Positions 1 through 8,955 of a stretch of 64,000 nucleotides of DNA are shown in pieces. Within the stretch, counting starts at the first letter, position 1; each line of letters starts with the position of its first letter. A program made the position numbers and the translations under genes. The notes beneath the pieces are model-generated. The model worked only from the letters and a program-made list of their open reading frames with translations, searched no databases and had not been told where the DNA came from. The stretch is from Treponema medium (GTDB lineage Bacteria > Spirochaetota > Spirochaetia > Treponematales > Treponemataceae), in contig NZ_CP031393.1 in NCBI RefSeq assembly GCF_017161265.1, forward strand, positions 1,984,001 to 2,048,000, in the 5' to 3' direction.

Positions 1-1
1 T

Positions 2-640
2 GAGTTTCGTAATTTGAGTTCATTAGAAGCTTTTGCTTTAAGCGGTGAAACTGCCTTTTTAAGCGTAGACGGCGGCGTTTTATTCGATAAGGCTAAAACA
101 AAGCTGATCCGCTATCCGAAGGGTAAAACCGGCACGTCTTATACGGTGCCTGCTTCCGTTACGGTACTGGGAGACAGCTCTTTTGAGGGTAATGACACGC
201 TTACTTCTATTGTTTTGCCGACAGGTCTTACAACGATAGAAGACGGGGCTTTGTACGGCTGCCATGAGTTAAAAACGGTCAATATTCCTTCGACGCTTAC
301 TTCCATAGGGAATGCCTTCCTCGGCTACAGCAAGGTGGAACATGTTAAGATTCCCGAAGGCATTACCTTCTTGGACTACATGTTCCTTTACGAATGCACA
401 AAGCTTAAAACACTCGAACTGCCATCTACTCTTACTGAAACGGGAACTAATCTCTGTGTAAACTGCACGGCATTGCAAAGCGTTACCTGCCGTGCGGTAA
501 CTCCTCCCCCACTGAAATACGTGGCTTTTAAGAATGTGGTCTTAGCCGGCGTAACATTAAAGGTGCCCTCCGCCTCGGTCAGCGCGTACGAAAATGCCCC
601 GATCTGGAAGGACTTTAAAAAGCCGTTTGTGGGGCTTTAG
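2..640 (+). CDS. BspA-like leucine-rich repeat surface protein, C-terminal part
   Basis: The reading frame is open from the window edge, so the N-terminus and any signal peptide lie outside. The visible 213 residues carry repeats of the Treponema/Bacteroides BspA type (LRR_5), with recurring patterns such as 'LTSIVLPTGLTTIEDGAL' and 'LKTVNIPSTLTSIGNAF'. The end 'VSAYENAPIWKDF' is the usual closing motif of this family. BspA-like proteins are surface-exposed or secreted and bind host matrix proteins or other bacteria; that role is family knowledge, not shown here. The gene is more G+C-rich than the accessory genes that follow it. Confidence 0.85.
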   Translation, partial: EFRNLSSLEAFALSGETAFLSVDGGVLFDKAKTKLIRYPKGKTGTSYTVPASVTVLGDSSFEGNDTLTSIVLPTGLTTIEDGALYGCHELKTVNIPSTLTSIGNAFLGYSKVEHVKIPEGITFLDYMFLYECTKLKTLELPSTLTETGTNLCVNCTALQSVTCRAVTPPPLKYVAFKNVVLAGVTLKVPSASVSAYENAPIWKDFKKPFVGL

Positions 641-670
641 AAATTGGTAATGGATAATTTAATTACAAAT

Positions 671-720
671 TACACATTACAAATTAACAATTGAGTTACA
701 CATTACAAATTAAAAATTGA
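671..720. repeat. Two 24-bp AT-rich direct repeats
   Basis: Copies at 671-694 and 697-720 start 'tacacattacaaattaa' and end 'aattga', and differ at one base. They lie just after the BspA-like stop codon. A related phrase 'ttggtaatgg' occurs at 644-653 and again near 63325. No coding role is visible. Confidence 0.6.
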
Positions 721-724
721 ATCT

Positions 725-771
725 ACCGCTCTCAAGTTGGAGGAAACTTCGGCTTCGGGGGCGGTTTTTTT
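725..771 (+). terminator. Probable rho-independent terminator after the BspA-like gene
   Basis: 'accgc' (725-729) pairs with 'gcggt' (761-765), with a smaller nested 'aagtt'/'aactt' hairpin inside. A run of seven T follows at 765-771. The position after the BspA-like stop fits termination of that transcript. The outer stem is short, so this is a moderate call. Confidence 0.5.
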
Positions 772-871
772 GTGTGCGGATTCTCCATACAAACTTCTGT
801 TACAGCCGGCTCGTAAAAATAACCGCCTCTATACCGCTTCTATACAGATAGAAAATCCCGATTAAAAATGA

Positions 872-877
872 TATAAT
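872..877 (+). promoter_or_regulatory. Candidate -10 box for the first accessory gene
   Basis: TATAAT at 872-877 lies 35 bases before the ATG at 912. No convincing -35 hexamer is visible at the expected distance. The stretch 772-871 shows nothing else. Confidence 0.35.
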
Positions 878-911
878 TATAAACAATATTTAATTGGTGA
901 AGGGCTTTTAC

Positions 912-1439
912 ATGGCAAAAGAAATAAATGCTTTAAAGGAATTTTTAGACAGCGAAATCTATTCGGAGCTGATTCGGCTTACGGACCCGGCAAGTATTGA
1001 AGAAAAAATCAAGGATATTGAAATTTCCCGATTACATGATAGATTAAAACAACATCAATTTTTATTGGAAGGTTTTACTTGTAAATTATCTACCGAAAAA
1101 GAACTGGCCGAATGGTATTTGCATCTAATCAAAGAAAATAAAAGCGATATTGTTCTTTGGATAAAAGAATTTTGGAAGTACAGTAATGATACGTTGGATG
1201 AATATCCTGACGGCGAATTTGCTCCGGAAGAAGAACTTGATGAAGATGAAAAATCAAAACTTATTTCAGTCGGCAAATATACAAAGTCATGTTTAGCCAT
1301 GTATATGCTGGAATTCGATATATTAAAAAATCATCCTGCAATTTTAGCAGATTATTATAAAAGGCTGCGTATTCCGGGTGCGGTCAAATATGCAAGAGAA
1401 ATGAAAAAACTCTTTACCCGAATATTCGGGGAAAGTTAA
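912..1439 (+). CDS. Hypothetical acidic protein, likely immunity-type
   Basis: I do not recognise a family. The 175-residue product is predicted cytosolic and mainly helical, with an acidic stretch 'FAPEEELDEDEKSK' near the middle and a basic C-terminus. ATG 912 is preferred over an in-frame TTG at 894 because 'gaaggg' at 899-904 is spaced correctly for 912. It heads a run of plus-strand small genes (1493, 2084, 2802, 3948) in a locus whose other members belong to immunity-protein families. An immunity role is inferred from context only. Confidence 0.7.
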   Translation: MAKEINALKEFLDSEIYSELIRLTDPASIEEKIKDIEISRLHDRLKQHQFLLEGFTCKLSTEKELAEWYLHLIKENKSDIVLWIKEFWKYSNDTLDEYPDGEFAPEEELDEDEKSKLISVGKYTKSCLAMYMLEFDILKNHPAILADYYKRLRIPGAVKYAREMKKLFTRIFGES

Positions 1440-1492
1440 GGTTTCTTCAAGATTTGCTAATCATTGCAAAAAGTTTTTATGGGAGGTATTAA

Positions 1493-2065
1493 ATGGCACG
1501 ATACGAACTTGGCGCAATTTACGAAATAGATGCAGACGAAAAATCCTATTATGCCCGCCTGCTAAACTATGATTTATACGGGGTGTTCGAACCGATTCAG
1601 AGCGAAATATTGGAAAAATACGGCGAAATATCCGAAGAAGCGTTCGAGAATACACCATACCGTCTGTATATTTCTACCGGCAGCTATGCAGTAAAGCGAG
1701 GCTTTTGGAAAAAGCTTTTTCCTTCGCCCGATAAAACGGATATTGAACGCTGGAGCCGTCCTCTGCATTTAGTTGTATTTACACCTTGGGACATTGAGGG
1801 AGCCCTCAACCGCCGGACTTCATTTGACAAATACGGCCATACTGAAATACTTGATGAAAAAACATATATTCAATGCCTTAAACAGGGCTTTATTTCAATC
1901 ATTCAACCTATGTATGAAAAGATCCCTCAGTTCCTCAATAATTATTACGATAATTGGCCTACAAGTGAAATTTACAGCGACGTCCTAATCAGTACCGGCA
2001 CTACAGAGCATCAACAAAAACAAATGAACAATTTAAAGAGACTGGGATTTGATGTTTCGAAGTAG
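1493..2065 (+). CDS. Imm26-like hypothetical protein
   Basis: This is a 190-residue protein. Its start 'YELGAIYEIDADEKSYYARL', followed by 'YGVFEP', resembles the beta-rich opening of immunity protein family Imm26, but the match is by eye and partial. The C-terminal half is helical. ATG 1493 follows a good ribosome site, 'gggagg', at 1480-1485. The next gene begins 18 bases after the stop with its own site, so the two are probably co-transcribed. Imm26 members neutralise polymorphic toxins; here that is a suggestion only. Confidence 0.6.
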   Translation: MARYELGAIYEIDADEKSYYARLLNYDLYGVFEPIQSEILEKYGEISEEAFENTPYRLYISTGSYAVKRGFWKKLFPSPDKTDIERWSRPLHLVVFTPWDIEGALNRRTSFDKYGHTEILDEKTYIQCLKQGFISIIQPMYEKIPQFLNNYYDNWPTSEIYSDVLISTGTTEHQQKQMNNLKRLGFDVSK

Positions 2066-2083
2066 CAAAACAGGAGAAATAAA

Positions 2084-2623
2084 ATGCTTACATTGAAAGA
2101 ATTAATTAAAAATCAAAAAAATTGTAATGAAAGCTTCTTTGCGGAAGTATCGGATAAACTATGGGGAATCGGAGAAATAGAAAAAATTAAAAATCAAACC
2201 GATGAGGATTTATTTCTTTTTCATATTGCCGTTAACATCATAGGAAATTGGAAGGGAGATGGTTGGTGGGAATTTATCTGTAATTATCCGCAGCTTATCC
2301 GTTATGTTCCCGACACATTGGCAGCATTAAAATTATCCGATATAAAAACAGCTTTTGAAAACGTGATAAAATGTTTCCCTGAAAATACGGTTTTTGAATA
2401 TTCAAGTACCTATGTGGATACGGTCAATTTTCTTCAAAATGTCAGATTCAGAATAAGCGATACATATTTAAATTCGATTTCCGCAGATAAGAGAAAAGAA
2501 ATGTCCGAGGCTTTGCATAAAAGCATTGACGACCTTGAATCCTTGACGGATAAACGCTGGGCTTATGATGCAAAAGATGACGGCTGGTCGGATGTAATTA
2601 ATTTTATCGGAGAAAAGGAGTAA
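2084..2623 (+). CDS. DUF4375 (DMP19-like) domain protein
   Basis: This 179-residue protein is probably helical. The core 'NWKGDGWWEFICNYPQLI', followed by 'VPDTLAALKLSDIKTAFE', matches the DUF4375/DMP19 pattern, in which a G-W/F-x-x-F/Y-x-N segment is followed by a helical A-L-x-x-I-G-like segment. DUF4375 proteins recur in toxin-immunity clusters, and DMP19 is a DNA mimic in Neisseria. The sequence is rich in Asp and Glu, compatible with either role. A ribosome site 'aggaga' lies just before ATG 2084. Confidence 0.6.
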   Translation: MLTLKELIKNQKNCNESFFAEVSDKLWGIGEIEKIKNQTDEDLFLFHIAVNIIGNWKGDGWWEFICNYPQLIRYVPDTLAALKLSDIKTAFENVIKCFPENTVFEYSSTYVDTVNFLQNVRFRISDTYLNSISADKRKEMSEALHKSIDDLESLTDKRWAYDAKDDGWSDVINFIGEKE

Positions 2624-2753
2624 CAGAGAAAATGATAATGCAGTATATCGGAGAATTAACAACATAAATAATAATTTGACAAAATGTGATAATGAAGATG
2701 ATACTTATAAATTTAATGTACCGAAAAAAATACATGAATTATTTAAAGATTAA
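2619..2753 (+). pseudogene. Short gene remnant
   Basis: An open frame with no usable start runs from inside the preceding gene to a TAA at 2751-2753. It ends 'YKFNVPKKIHELFKD'. The proline-lysine-lysine segment resembles 'YKLPKKIIKFL' at the start of the SUKH part of the next gene, so this may be the leftover end of a related protein. Low confidence. Confidence 0.3.
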
Positions 2754-2801
2754 AAGAGAGGTGCTTAACACTTCGAGAAATAGGTAAACAAGGATTTAAT
2801 T

Positions 2802-3866
2802 ATGATAACAATCGGAAACATCGGAAGATTTGAATCGATACCGAAAATTTTAAACGATGTACTAAATGAAAATATTTCTGCATTGGAAGAACATCTATTA
2901 AACGGGTGGAAGCTTAACAAAGCAATAAGAGTCGGCAAATACACCGAACTCTCTCCTTTAGATTTTGCATTGATAATGGAAAAATTTCAATCTATAAAAT
3001 GGCTGACGGAAAAAGGAGTAAACCTTAATGTAAAGGAGCAGCCAAGTTTTCTTCTAGCAGTGAGATATTGTAATGAAGAGGTAATAAGGTTTCTTGTTTC
3101 CCATGGTGCAAAGATAGATCTAGTAAACAACGTGGGTTCGGAAGCATTTTTAGAAGCATACTATGGTAAACGCTTTGACAATTTTCCGATTATACAAGAA
3201 CTTGGGCATACCGCGGCTAAATACGGCGGACAACTCTTTCGTCACGCGGTTTCTGACCGTAATTATAAAACTCTGGAATTTCTAATTGAACATGGAGCAG
3301 ATATTAATTACAATAAGTCCGACATGGTATATTCCAATCAACCGACTCCATTGTGTGTAGCTGCAAGATATGTTAATTTGGAAATGTGTAAATTTTTAGT
3401 GAAGCATGGCGCGGACGTTACGATTGCCGAAAAAGACGGAATGCGTCCATATAGCATAGCCTTGGAAAAAGGCGATGAGGAAATGGCAGAATATTTTAAA
3501 TCATTAGAGCCTTCCGAATTTCATCAAACACAAAATAAATTAGATGAATTAAAACCGTATAAATTGCCAAAGAAAATAATTAAATTTTTAAATAGTGAAA
3601 ACCTACACTTTGAGTTAGCGGATTCCGACTTTGGATATATTGAGTTCTTCAAACTGATTGATACTATTCCATTTAAATTCGGCCGACAAAAATTATTAAG
3701 ACTTTCCCGTTCTCTCGGAGATTATAGTCATATTTATATTGTATGGAACCCGAAAACAAAAAAGATTGCAAGCTATGATATGGAACATGAAGAGCTCATC
3801 GATTTGGCAGCCTTTGATGATTTTATAGAAAATATGACAAAGTATATGAACCGGATTTTTGAATAA
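2802..3866 (+). CDS. Ankyrin-repeat protein with C-terminal SMI1/KNR4-like domain
   Basis: Residues about 20-235 form ankyrin-type helix pairs, with clear cores such as 'KTLEFLIEHGADINYN' and 'EMCKFLVKHGADVTIA'. From about residue 250 the protein resembles the SUKH (SMI1/KNR4) superfamily: 'YKLPKKIIKFLNSENLHFEL', then 'HIYIVWNPKTKKIASYD', then a C-terminal 'FDDFIENM' helix. SUKH proteins are the commonest immunity fold against polymorphic nuclease toxins, and ankyrin immunity proteins are also known. A fusion of both is consistent with an immunity role. 'aagga' lies nine bases before ATG 2802. Confidence 0.75.
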   Translation: MITIGNIGRFESIPKILNDVLNENISALEEHLLNGWKLNKAIRVGKYTELSPLDFALIMEKFQSIKWLTEKGVNLNVKEQPSFLLAVRYCNEEVIRFLVSHGAKIDLVNNVGSEAFLEAYYGKRFDNFPIIQELGHTAAKYGGQLFRHAVSDRNYKTLEFLIEHGADINYNKSDMVYSNQPTPLCVAARYVNLEMCKFLVKHGADVTIAEKDGMRPYSIALEKGDEEMAEYFKSLEPSEFHQTQNKLDELKPYKLPKKIIKFLNSENLHFELADSDFGYIEFFKLIDTIPFKFGRQKLLRLSRSLGDYSHIYIVWNPKTKKIASYDMEHEELIDLAAFDDFIENMTKYMNRIFE

Positions 3867-3947
3867 TAACTGATAATGAGAAAAAAGCTTAATGAATATA
3901 AAACGCATAGACAGATATTTCTATAATATAGATGAGGAGACGATAGA

Positions 3948-4973
3948 TTGGGAAGATTAATTTTTATTTTACTGCTTTCCGTTTCAGGACTTATTTTTTT
4001 AGCGGTTATCTTCGGAATGTATATTTATATGAAACGGACTGTTTCCGGTGGAAAATCATTGATGGAAGAAGCAGTAAACGAACAGACTGATACTACAAAA
4101 ATGGAGCTCAGTGAGCTTTTAGTATATGCATCTTCGATACTTGGGGCGGTATTATTTGCCTTACAGGTGATAAAAAAGGGAGGCTCAGGATTTTCTAATT
4201 TGGCAACATATATTATTTTGCCTCCGGTTATGGCTCTCTTTAATGCACGGAAGCGTACCGGAAGAAGTATTTTTGTGTTTGTGGCTGTCGCAATATTTTC
4301 ACTTTATATGTTTTTGGTATATATCATAATCAGCGTTCCGGTGAAGGCTCCGGTTTTTACGATTAACAACACAAAGATTAAGATGGCACATACAACTGTT
4401 GCCGATATAGTTGCAGACGGATTCGATATTTATGTAAAACAGGCTAATCCTTCCGGCAGAGATTATAAAAAACTGCTTTCTTGCGGTGCTTTTAAAAAAT
4501 ATCCCGTTGATCGGAGTATTCTCGTTGAAAAAGGATTCCGAAGAAATAATACTGCTATACCTTATGCTCATTATCTTCTTGTAAAAGACGGCTTTGTGAT
4601 TGGGAGCATCGGTCTTTATGGTCATAAAAAGAAGGATACGGTATTAGAGGATTGTAAAATCATTCATTTAAAAATTGACGAATACTGTATCTCCGATGCA
4701 AGAGAAAATTCAATTCGTTATTGTCTTGATGATGTTGAGCTGCTCGTTCCATTGCAGCGAGAAACATTGCAAAAAACATTCGATAAAAAACTGTGGTTAG
4801 TACCGCCGAGAAATACGACAGACATAACTCAGCTGCACTACGGCATTAAATGGTCAACCGGAAGCGATCATCTCTTTTGGAATGAATACTTTGCTTATAT
4901 TCATTTTAATGAAAGTAATGATATGACCGGCTTTGAGATTTCAACCGAAATAGTACGTGATTGGAATGAATGA
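3948..4973 (+). CDS. Four-helix membrane protein of unknown function
   Basis: The 341-residue product has hydrophobic segments near residues 4-27, 53-73, 84-100 and 107-129, then a soluble domain of about 210 residues. The start is TTG at 3948, chosen because 'gaggaga' at 3934-3940 is correctly spaced and no ATG fits. No family is recognised. It follows the ankyrin-SUKH gene by 81 bases on the same strand. A membrane-bound immunity protein is possible but only inferred. Confidence 0.65.
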   Translation: MGRLIFILLLSVSGLIFLAVIFGMYIYMKRTVSGGKSLMEEAVNEQTDTTKMELSELLVYASSILGAVLFALQVIKKGGSGFSNLATYIILPPVMALFNARKRTGRSIFVFVAVAIFSLYMFLVYIIISVPVKAPVFTINNTKIKMAHTTVADIVADGFDIYVKQANPSGRDYKKLLSCGAFKKYPVDRSILVEKGFRRNNTAIPYAHYLLVKDGFVIGSIGLYGHKKKDTVLEDCKIIHLKIDEYCISDARENSIRYCLDDVELLVPLQRETLQKTFDKKLWLVPPRNTTDITQLHYGIKWSTGSDHLFWNEYFAYIHFNESNDMTGFEISTEIVRDWNE

Positions 4974-5107
4974 GAGAGCTCAGTCGTTATAATAAACCAT
5001 GTATTTTATAATCTATCTTCTATTTTATATTATAGCTTTAACACTGCGATAAGTTCTTCTCCATCCAATATCAAAATGAAGCATAATATATCCTTTATGA
5101 CTTAAAT

Positions 5108-6199
5108 TTATTCTGCAATATTAATTCCTTTCTTGATAAGTTTTTTCTTTGCTTTTTCGGAAATATAAATAACGGTGCCGTCAATAAGTTTTAAGTTTGG
5201 AAACTGTGCCAACTCTTCATCGGAAATAGATTTAATATCAAATAAGTTATCCTCGCCGTCCCATTGCGGAATAAGCTGCATATTAATTTCATTTCCGCCA
5301 TCAAGAAACAGCTGTGTTACCTTTGGGGCCAATTCAGCAGGAATCTCCAATTGCTGAAACCAGCTTTTTACTTCAGGTATCATTTTATCGTAGTAATCAT
5401 CGGGATCTATTTCTTTTTTTGCATAATCATTGCAAAAATCATATACATCAAATTTCGGTTTAAGCAGTTCTTGTTTGTACATCAGCTCTTGGATAACAGC
5501 AAGTTTAAAATTGAAGTTTGTAAATGTCAGTACTTCACCTTTTACCTTTGGCAGCGCCCATTTACCGCTCGACACCCTCGGCGGTTTATACCAAAAACTT
5601 ATATCCCGTATAGGTTCAGGTTCGGCACATACCAAATCGGCTATCTCATCGGTTTTTGATTTTCTCAAACGTTCCTGAAAAGATAGTGCGCCCAGAACCG
5701 AGTTTAATTTGCTCGACAATGAGCAATTTATTTTCCAATTTTCCACTTTCATTTCTAAAAATATATAAGCTTCTCTCAATGTTTTTTGAGGTATAGCTTC
5801 CAAAATAGTTTTACCGTTTATCGTAAAAATGCCGGGAAACACCTGCTTGGGATTTACATCGAAAAACGAAAAATTTACTTTTTTCTCCCATTCCTTATCT
5901 TCACATATTCTTATGTCTAGTTCGCTGATACGTCCTTTGGAAACAAAACTCTTTATTCCTATATTATCCCAGATATATATTTCCTCTAAATCATCTTTAC
6001 TTACTGTTCCATCAGGCGGCTTACGCAATACTTTTCTATATTCACCGAATTTCTCCGCAAGAATATCTATTGATAGGTTTTCAATAAACTCATCATTAAT
6101 ATACAAACCGTTTTTAGTTAAATTGATATGAAGTTTCTGTTGCGGCATAGCCGGCTGTTTATCCTGTTTATTTGATTCCAAGTTTTTTATAATACTCAT
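5108..6199 (-). CDS. DUF7738-DUF6892 two-domain protein
   Basis: The N-terminal half (about residues 20-95) has the DUF7738 pattern 'KNGLYINDEFIENLSIDIL' followed by 'IYIWDNIGIKSF'. The C-terminal half (about 225-363) is DUF6892: 'FNFKLAVIQELMYKQELLKP', then 'QLFLDGGNEINMQLIPQWDG' and 'LFDIKSISDEEL'. Both domains recur in toxin-immunity neighbourhoods with no biochemical role known. The start is ATG 6199, not an upstream codon, because 'aaggag' lies 7 bases before it. The upstream gene stops only one base earlier, so translation is probably coupled. Confidence 0.75.
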   Translation of the reverse strand: MSIIKNLESNKQDKQPAMPQQKLHINLTKNGLYINDEFIENLSIDILAEKFGEYRKVLRKPPDGTVSKDDLEEIYIWDNIGIKSFVSKGRISELDIRICEDKEWEKKVNFSFFDVNPKQVFPGIFTINGKTILEAIPQKTLREAYIFLEMKVENWKINCSLSSKLNSVLGALSFQERLRKSKTDEIADLVCAEPEPIRDISFWYKPPRVSSGKWALPKVKGEVLTFTNFNFKLAVIQELMYKQELLKPKFDVYDFCNDYAKKEIDPDDYYDKMIPEVKSWFQQLEIPAELAPKVTQLFLDGGNEINMQLIPQWDGEDNLFDIKSISDEELAQFPNLKLIDGTVIYISEKAKKKLIKKGINIAE

Positions 6200-6200
6200 T

Positions 6201-6602
6201 TTATAACTCCTTACCATATAATATTTCTTTAATAGCTCTTATGTCAATTTTATACCATGTTTTATTAACATACATAAGTGCATCCCATAATTGGATTTTT
6301 ACTTCACTGTCATCACTATATCGTATTACTATTCTTAACTGCGGTGCAGTCATTTTAAACATCTTTCCGTCATTACGCTCATCATCATATTTTGCAGTAT
6401 TTAAAATATCCGTTATTGCTTTTATATCATCATCCTTAATTGTTCGTAAGGCTGTATCCGTATTATCGGAAAATTGCATTGATACAATTTCATCAGGGCT
6501 TATAATACATTGTTTTGAAATAGTCATAAAGCCGTCCTTTCCCTCAACAGATAGTGCAAAAGTAATGAATATAAATATACAAAATGCAATTACTTGTTTC
6601 AT
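6201..6602 (-). CDS. Secreted or anchored small protein (DUF5301-like)
   Basis: ATG 6602 is chosen. It has 'aaggaaag' upstream and begins a clean signal peptide, 'MKQVIAFCIFIFITFALSVE'. A longer frame to 6650 merely reads through an intergenic repeat. The mature part, about 110 residues, has 'CIISPDEIVSMQFSD', a central 'KDDDIKAITDIL' helix and beta-strands, weakly like DUF5301 export-type proteins. It is directly upstream of the DUF7738-DUF6892 gene and likely co-transcribed with it. Confidence 0.6.
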   Translation of the reverse strand: MKQVIAFCIFIFITFALSVEGKDGFMTISKQCIISPDEIVSMQFSDNTDTALRTIKDDDIKAITDILNTAKYDDERNDGKMFKMTAPQLRIVIRYSDDSEVKIQLWDALMYVNKTWYKIDIRAIKEILYGKEL

Positions 6603-6612
6603 TCTTTCCTTT

Positions 6613-6674
6613 ATTCGTGCGGAGGGTTTAATACTCGCCGTCCTCGGCAACGCTCTGCGTCGGGGTTGTTGATT
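6613..6674 (+). repeat. Repeat A, short copy
   Basis: This starts 'attcgtgcggagggttta' and ends 'ctctgcgtcggggttgttga', as do the fuller copies at 10011-10129 and 20514-20649, but it lacks most of the middle. It lies between two minus-strand genes, and its last bases form part of the TAA stop of the gene at 6673-7656. The element is present in the plus orientation at all three sites. Confidence 0.75.
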
Positions 6675-7656
6675 ACAGCATGTTCACAATTTCAATCGTA
6701 TTCTCAGATTGAAGCAGGCTGAACAGTTGTTTATAAGCACTTATGATTTTTTCTCTATTTTCTTTATCTGACAAACCTAAAATATAGCAATCGCTATTTG
6801 TGTCGATAAGATATAATACCTTGTCACTCATCGCAGCAAGCCTACGGAAAACTTCCGGCGGTTCAAATTCCGTATCTTTATCCAAGCGAAACATATTCGA
6901 TTTTGTCTTTTTTGCTAATAGATTGTAACCGTATACAATATCTCCCACATCCGCCTTCCAATCGAACATTGCCAAATAGTTCAAATCTATAAAATTGTTT
7001 ATCAAAGAAACACAAATATCTTCTTGCTCCAATGCTATGTGGTATATTTTCTTGGCTTTTTGCGGAGATATGCCGAGTAATTTGCAAAGCGATAAAAAAG
7101 TTTGTTCCGTATCGGCAGGTAAGCTTTTGTTCCGGCAAGCAAGTTTTTCTTTTTCCTCCCAAATACGTCTGTCTTCTTCTTCAAGTATTTTTACTTGCAG
7201 TTGTCCGTATTGTGTTAAAGCTGTTTTTATATTCTCAATGATTTTTTTATCAAAAACAGGGTTATTCTTTCCTATAAAATTGAACCACTCTTGTCCCTTC
7301 TTGCCTGTGATGTCATAATCATAAGAAACAATTTCACACCGATCTCCGATTCTCACAACGGCAAAGATTTCATCTTCACAATAATCAACCATACAGATAC
7401 TTTCGGGTATAAATGCCCTATGGCCGCCATTTTCGTAAAAGCGATTGGTGTATTTTGAGCTTTTAAGTGAAATACAATCAAAAATATTTTGTTCTTTAAT
7501 TTTACTCTTTATCATTTCTTGAGCCTGAGTCGAAAACTTTGCATTGTTTTCCAATATCTGCCGAAAGAGTTGTATATCAAATGCCGACCCGCCTATGAGT
7601 TTTTCGTCTTTGTAGTACACCCACGATACAGTTCGGCCGATATTTTTTCCGTTCAT
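6673..7656 (-). CDS. DUF6630-like hypothetical protein
   Basis: The product is 327 residues. The N-terminal half has the look of a beta-sheet sensor-like fold. From about residue 185 it resembles DUF6630: 'FLSLCKLLGISPQKAKKIYH', then 'LNYLAMFDWKADVGDIVYGY', then 'YLIDTNSDCYILGL'. The family match is by eye. 'aaggaatgg' precedes ATG 7656. Its stop codon falls exactly at the edge of repeat A, so the original C-terminus may have been altered. Confidence 0.55.
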   Translation of the reverse strand: MNGKNIGRTVSWVYYKDEKLIGGSAFDIQLFRQILENNAKFSTQAQEMIKSKIKEQNIFDCISLKSSKYTNRFYENGGHRAFIPESICMVDYCEDEIFAVVRIGDRCEIVSYDYDITGKKGQEWFNFIGKNNPVFDKKIIENIKTALTQYGQLQVKILEEEDRRIWEEKEKLACRNKSLPADTEQTFLSLCKLLGISPQKAKKIYHIALEQEDICVSLINNFIDLNYLAMFDWKADVGDIVYGYNLLAKKTKSNMFRLDKDTEFEPPEVFRRLAAMSDKVLYLIDTNSDCYILGLSDKENREKIISAYKQLFSLLQSENTIEIVNML

Positions 7657-7677
7657 ATTCCATTCCTTTTTTTTTAT

Positions 7678-8652
7678 TTATGAATTCACATTGCATAATG
7701 CTATTTCTTTTAGTCCTCTATCGTAAAACGAGGTAAGGCATATTTCGCCTGAGATGTTTTCGAGTTTGTGTTTTGACATTCCTCTTGGAAAAGTAATATC
7801 GGAATATTCACGTGTGTTGAGTGAAAAAACTTTTTGCTTGCCTTTCCAATCATCGGTTTTAAAAAGAGGAGTCATTATCACATATTGAGAATCCGTAAAG
7901 TATCCGTTGATGCCGCCTTTTTTACCGTCTTTTTTTAAGTCATCTGATTCGATAATTTTTTTGATTACTTTCCCATCTTCGGAAATACTTGCAAGAGCAT
8001 AATAATTCATTCCCCACTTATTAACCGATGTTTGGCTGTCGCCCGGAGTAAAGGCATAGATTTCTTTATCCGATATTTTAATGCTGTCTATTTTAGGTGC
8101 GTCGCCGCATCTGTCATCTTGATGTATAAATGCTTTTTTATCTATTGTAGAAAAGTATTTCCATTCGGCAGTTTTTGCTACCTCATCAAATTCCAAAAGC
8201 GCAAAATATCTTGCGTCCCCGCAATAAACTTCATTTTCAAAGCAAACGGGAATTGTCTTGCTGTCGGATATATTTTGAAAATACCTCTGTTCAGCCTCCT
8301 CCGACACAATGCTTCCTCTTAGCTGTGAATTATTTTTTATCGGAATTATTTCCGGTGAGGAATGAATGCCGGAGTAATACCGCACTTCTTTTGCCGAAAT
8401 GATGAGTCCGAAACTTGCACCATATCGAAAAAGTACAGGATAATCTCTGCCTGATGTTTTCTCATATTCAATCGGAATCTTTTTTATGCCATCGACAGAA
8501 AGCACAAGGAGGTAAAATTTACCCCAATCGCTCTTCTTGCCCGTAGTCAGAATTATAGCAGTTCCATCCGGCAACAAAACAGAGCCATGCACAAACGAAA
8601 GCTCACTATCCAATTTCCATTTTTTCAATAAACTTAATTTTAGGTTATTCAT
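7678..8652 (-). CDS. Hypothetical beta-rich protein
   Basis: This is a 324-residue soluble protein with many short hydrophobic strands separated by Gly/Asp turns ('LSFVHGSVLLPDGTAIILTT', 'GKFYLLVLSVDG', 'EIYAFTPGD'). It reads like a beta-propeller, but no repeat is regular enough to name. It is the first gene of the minus-strand block 8652-5108. No signal peptide is seen. Its function is unknown. Confidence 0.6.
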   Translation of the reverse strand: MNNLKLSLLKKWKLDSELSFVHGSVLLPDGTAIILTTGKKSDWGKFYLLVLSVDGIKKIPIEYEKTSGRDYPVLFRYGASFGLIISAKEVRYYSGIHSSPEIIPIKNNSQLRGSIVSEEAEQRYFQNISDSKTIPVCFENEVYCGDARYFALLEFDEVAKTAEWKYFSTIDKKAFIHQDDRCGDAPKIDSIKISDKEIYAFTPGDSQTSVNKWGMNYYALASISEDGKVIKKIIESDDLKKDGKKGGINGYFTDSQYVIMTPLFKTDDWKGKQKVFSLNTREYSDITFPRGMSKHKLENISGEICLTSFYDRGLKEIALCNVNS

Positions 8653-8812
8653 ATTTTTATCTTCCTTATTTGTTTCAATATACTTAATCCTTTCAACCGA
8701 GCTTCTTCATCAACTAATCCTCTTCCTTTCATATTCTATTGTATCATTTTTCCTTATCGTTTTTAAGAGGGGCGATGAAAATCTGACAGTGGAAAAAATA
8801 CCTTAAAAAGGG

Positions 8813-8818
8813 TATAAT
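8813..8818 (+). promoter_or_regulatory. Candidate promoter -10 box for the SUKH gene
   Basis: A perfect TATAAT lies in the sequence 'accttaaaaagggtataatgg'. A closely similar string, 'accttaaacatggtataatg', is found at 30074-30093 before the ATPase gene, and 'agtataatgg' is found at 13899-13908, so a shared promoter style is likely. The gap from -10 to ATG 8956 is about 138 bases. The intergenic stretch 8653-8955 shows nothing else. Confidence 0.5.
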
Positions 8819-8955
8819 GGTATCAAATATGTAATGAAATGAGAATTGTGCGTGGAATGTAGTTATAGAAATGTTGATTATCGATATTTAAAGAATGGCT
8901 TATCAATCGATAAGCCGGAACGTTATATAAAATAACAATTTAGGAGATAAAAGCT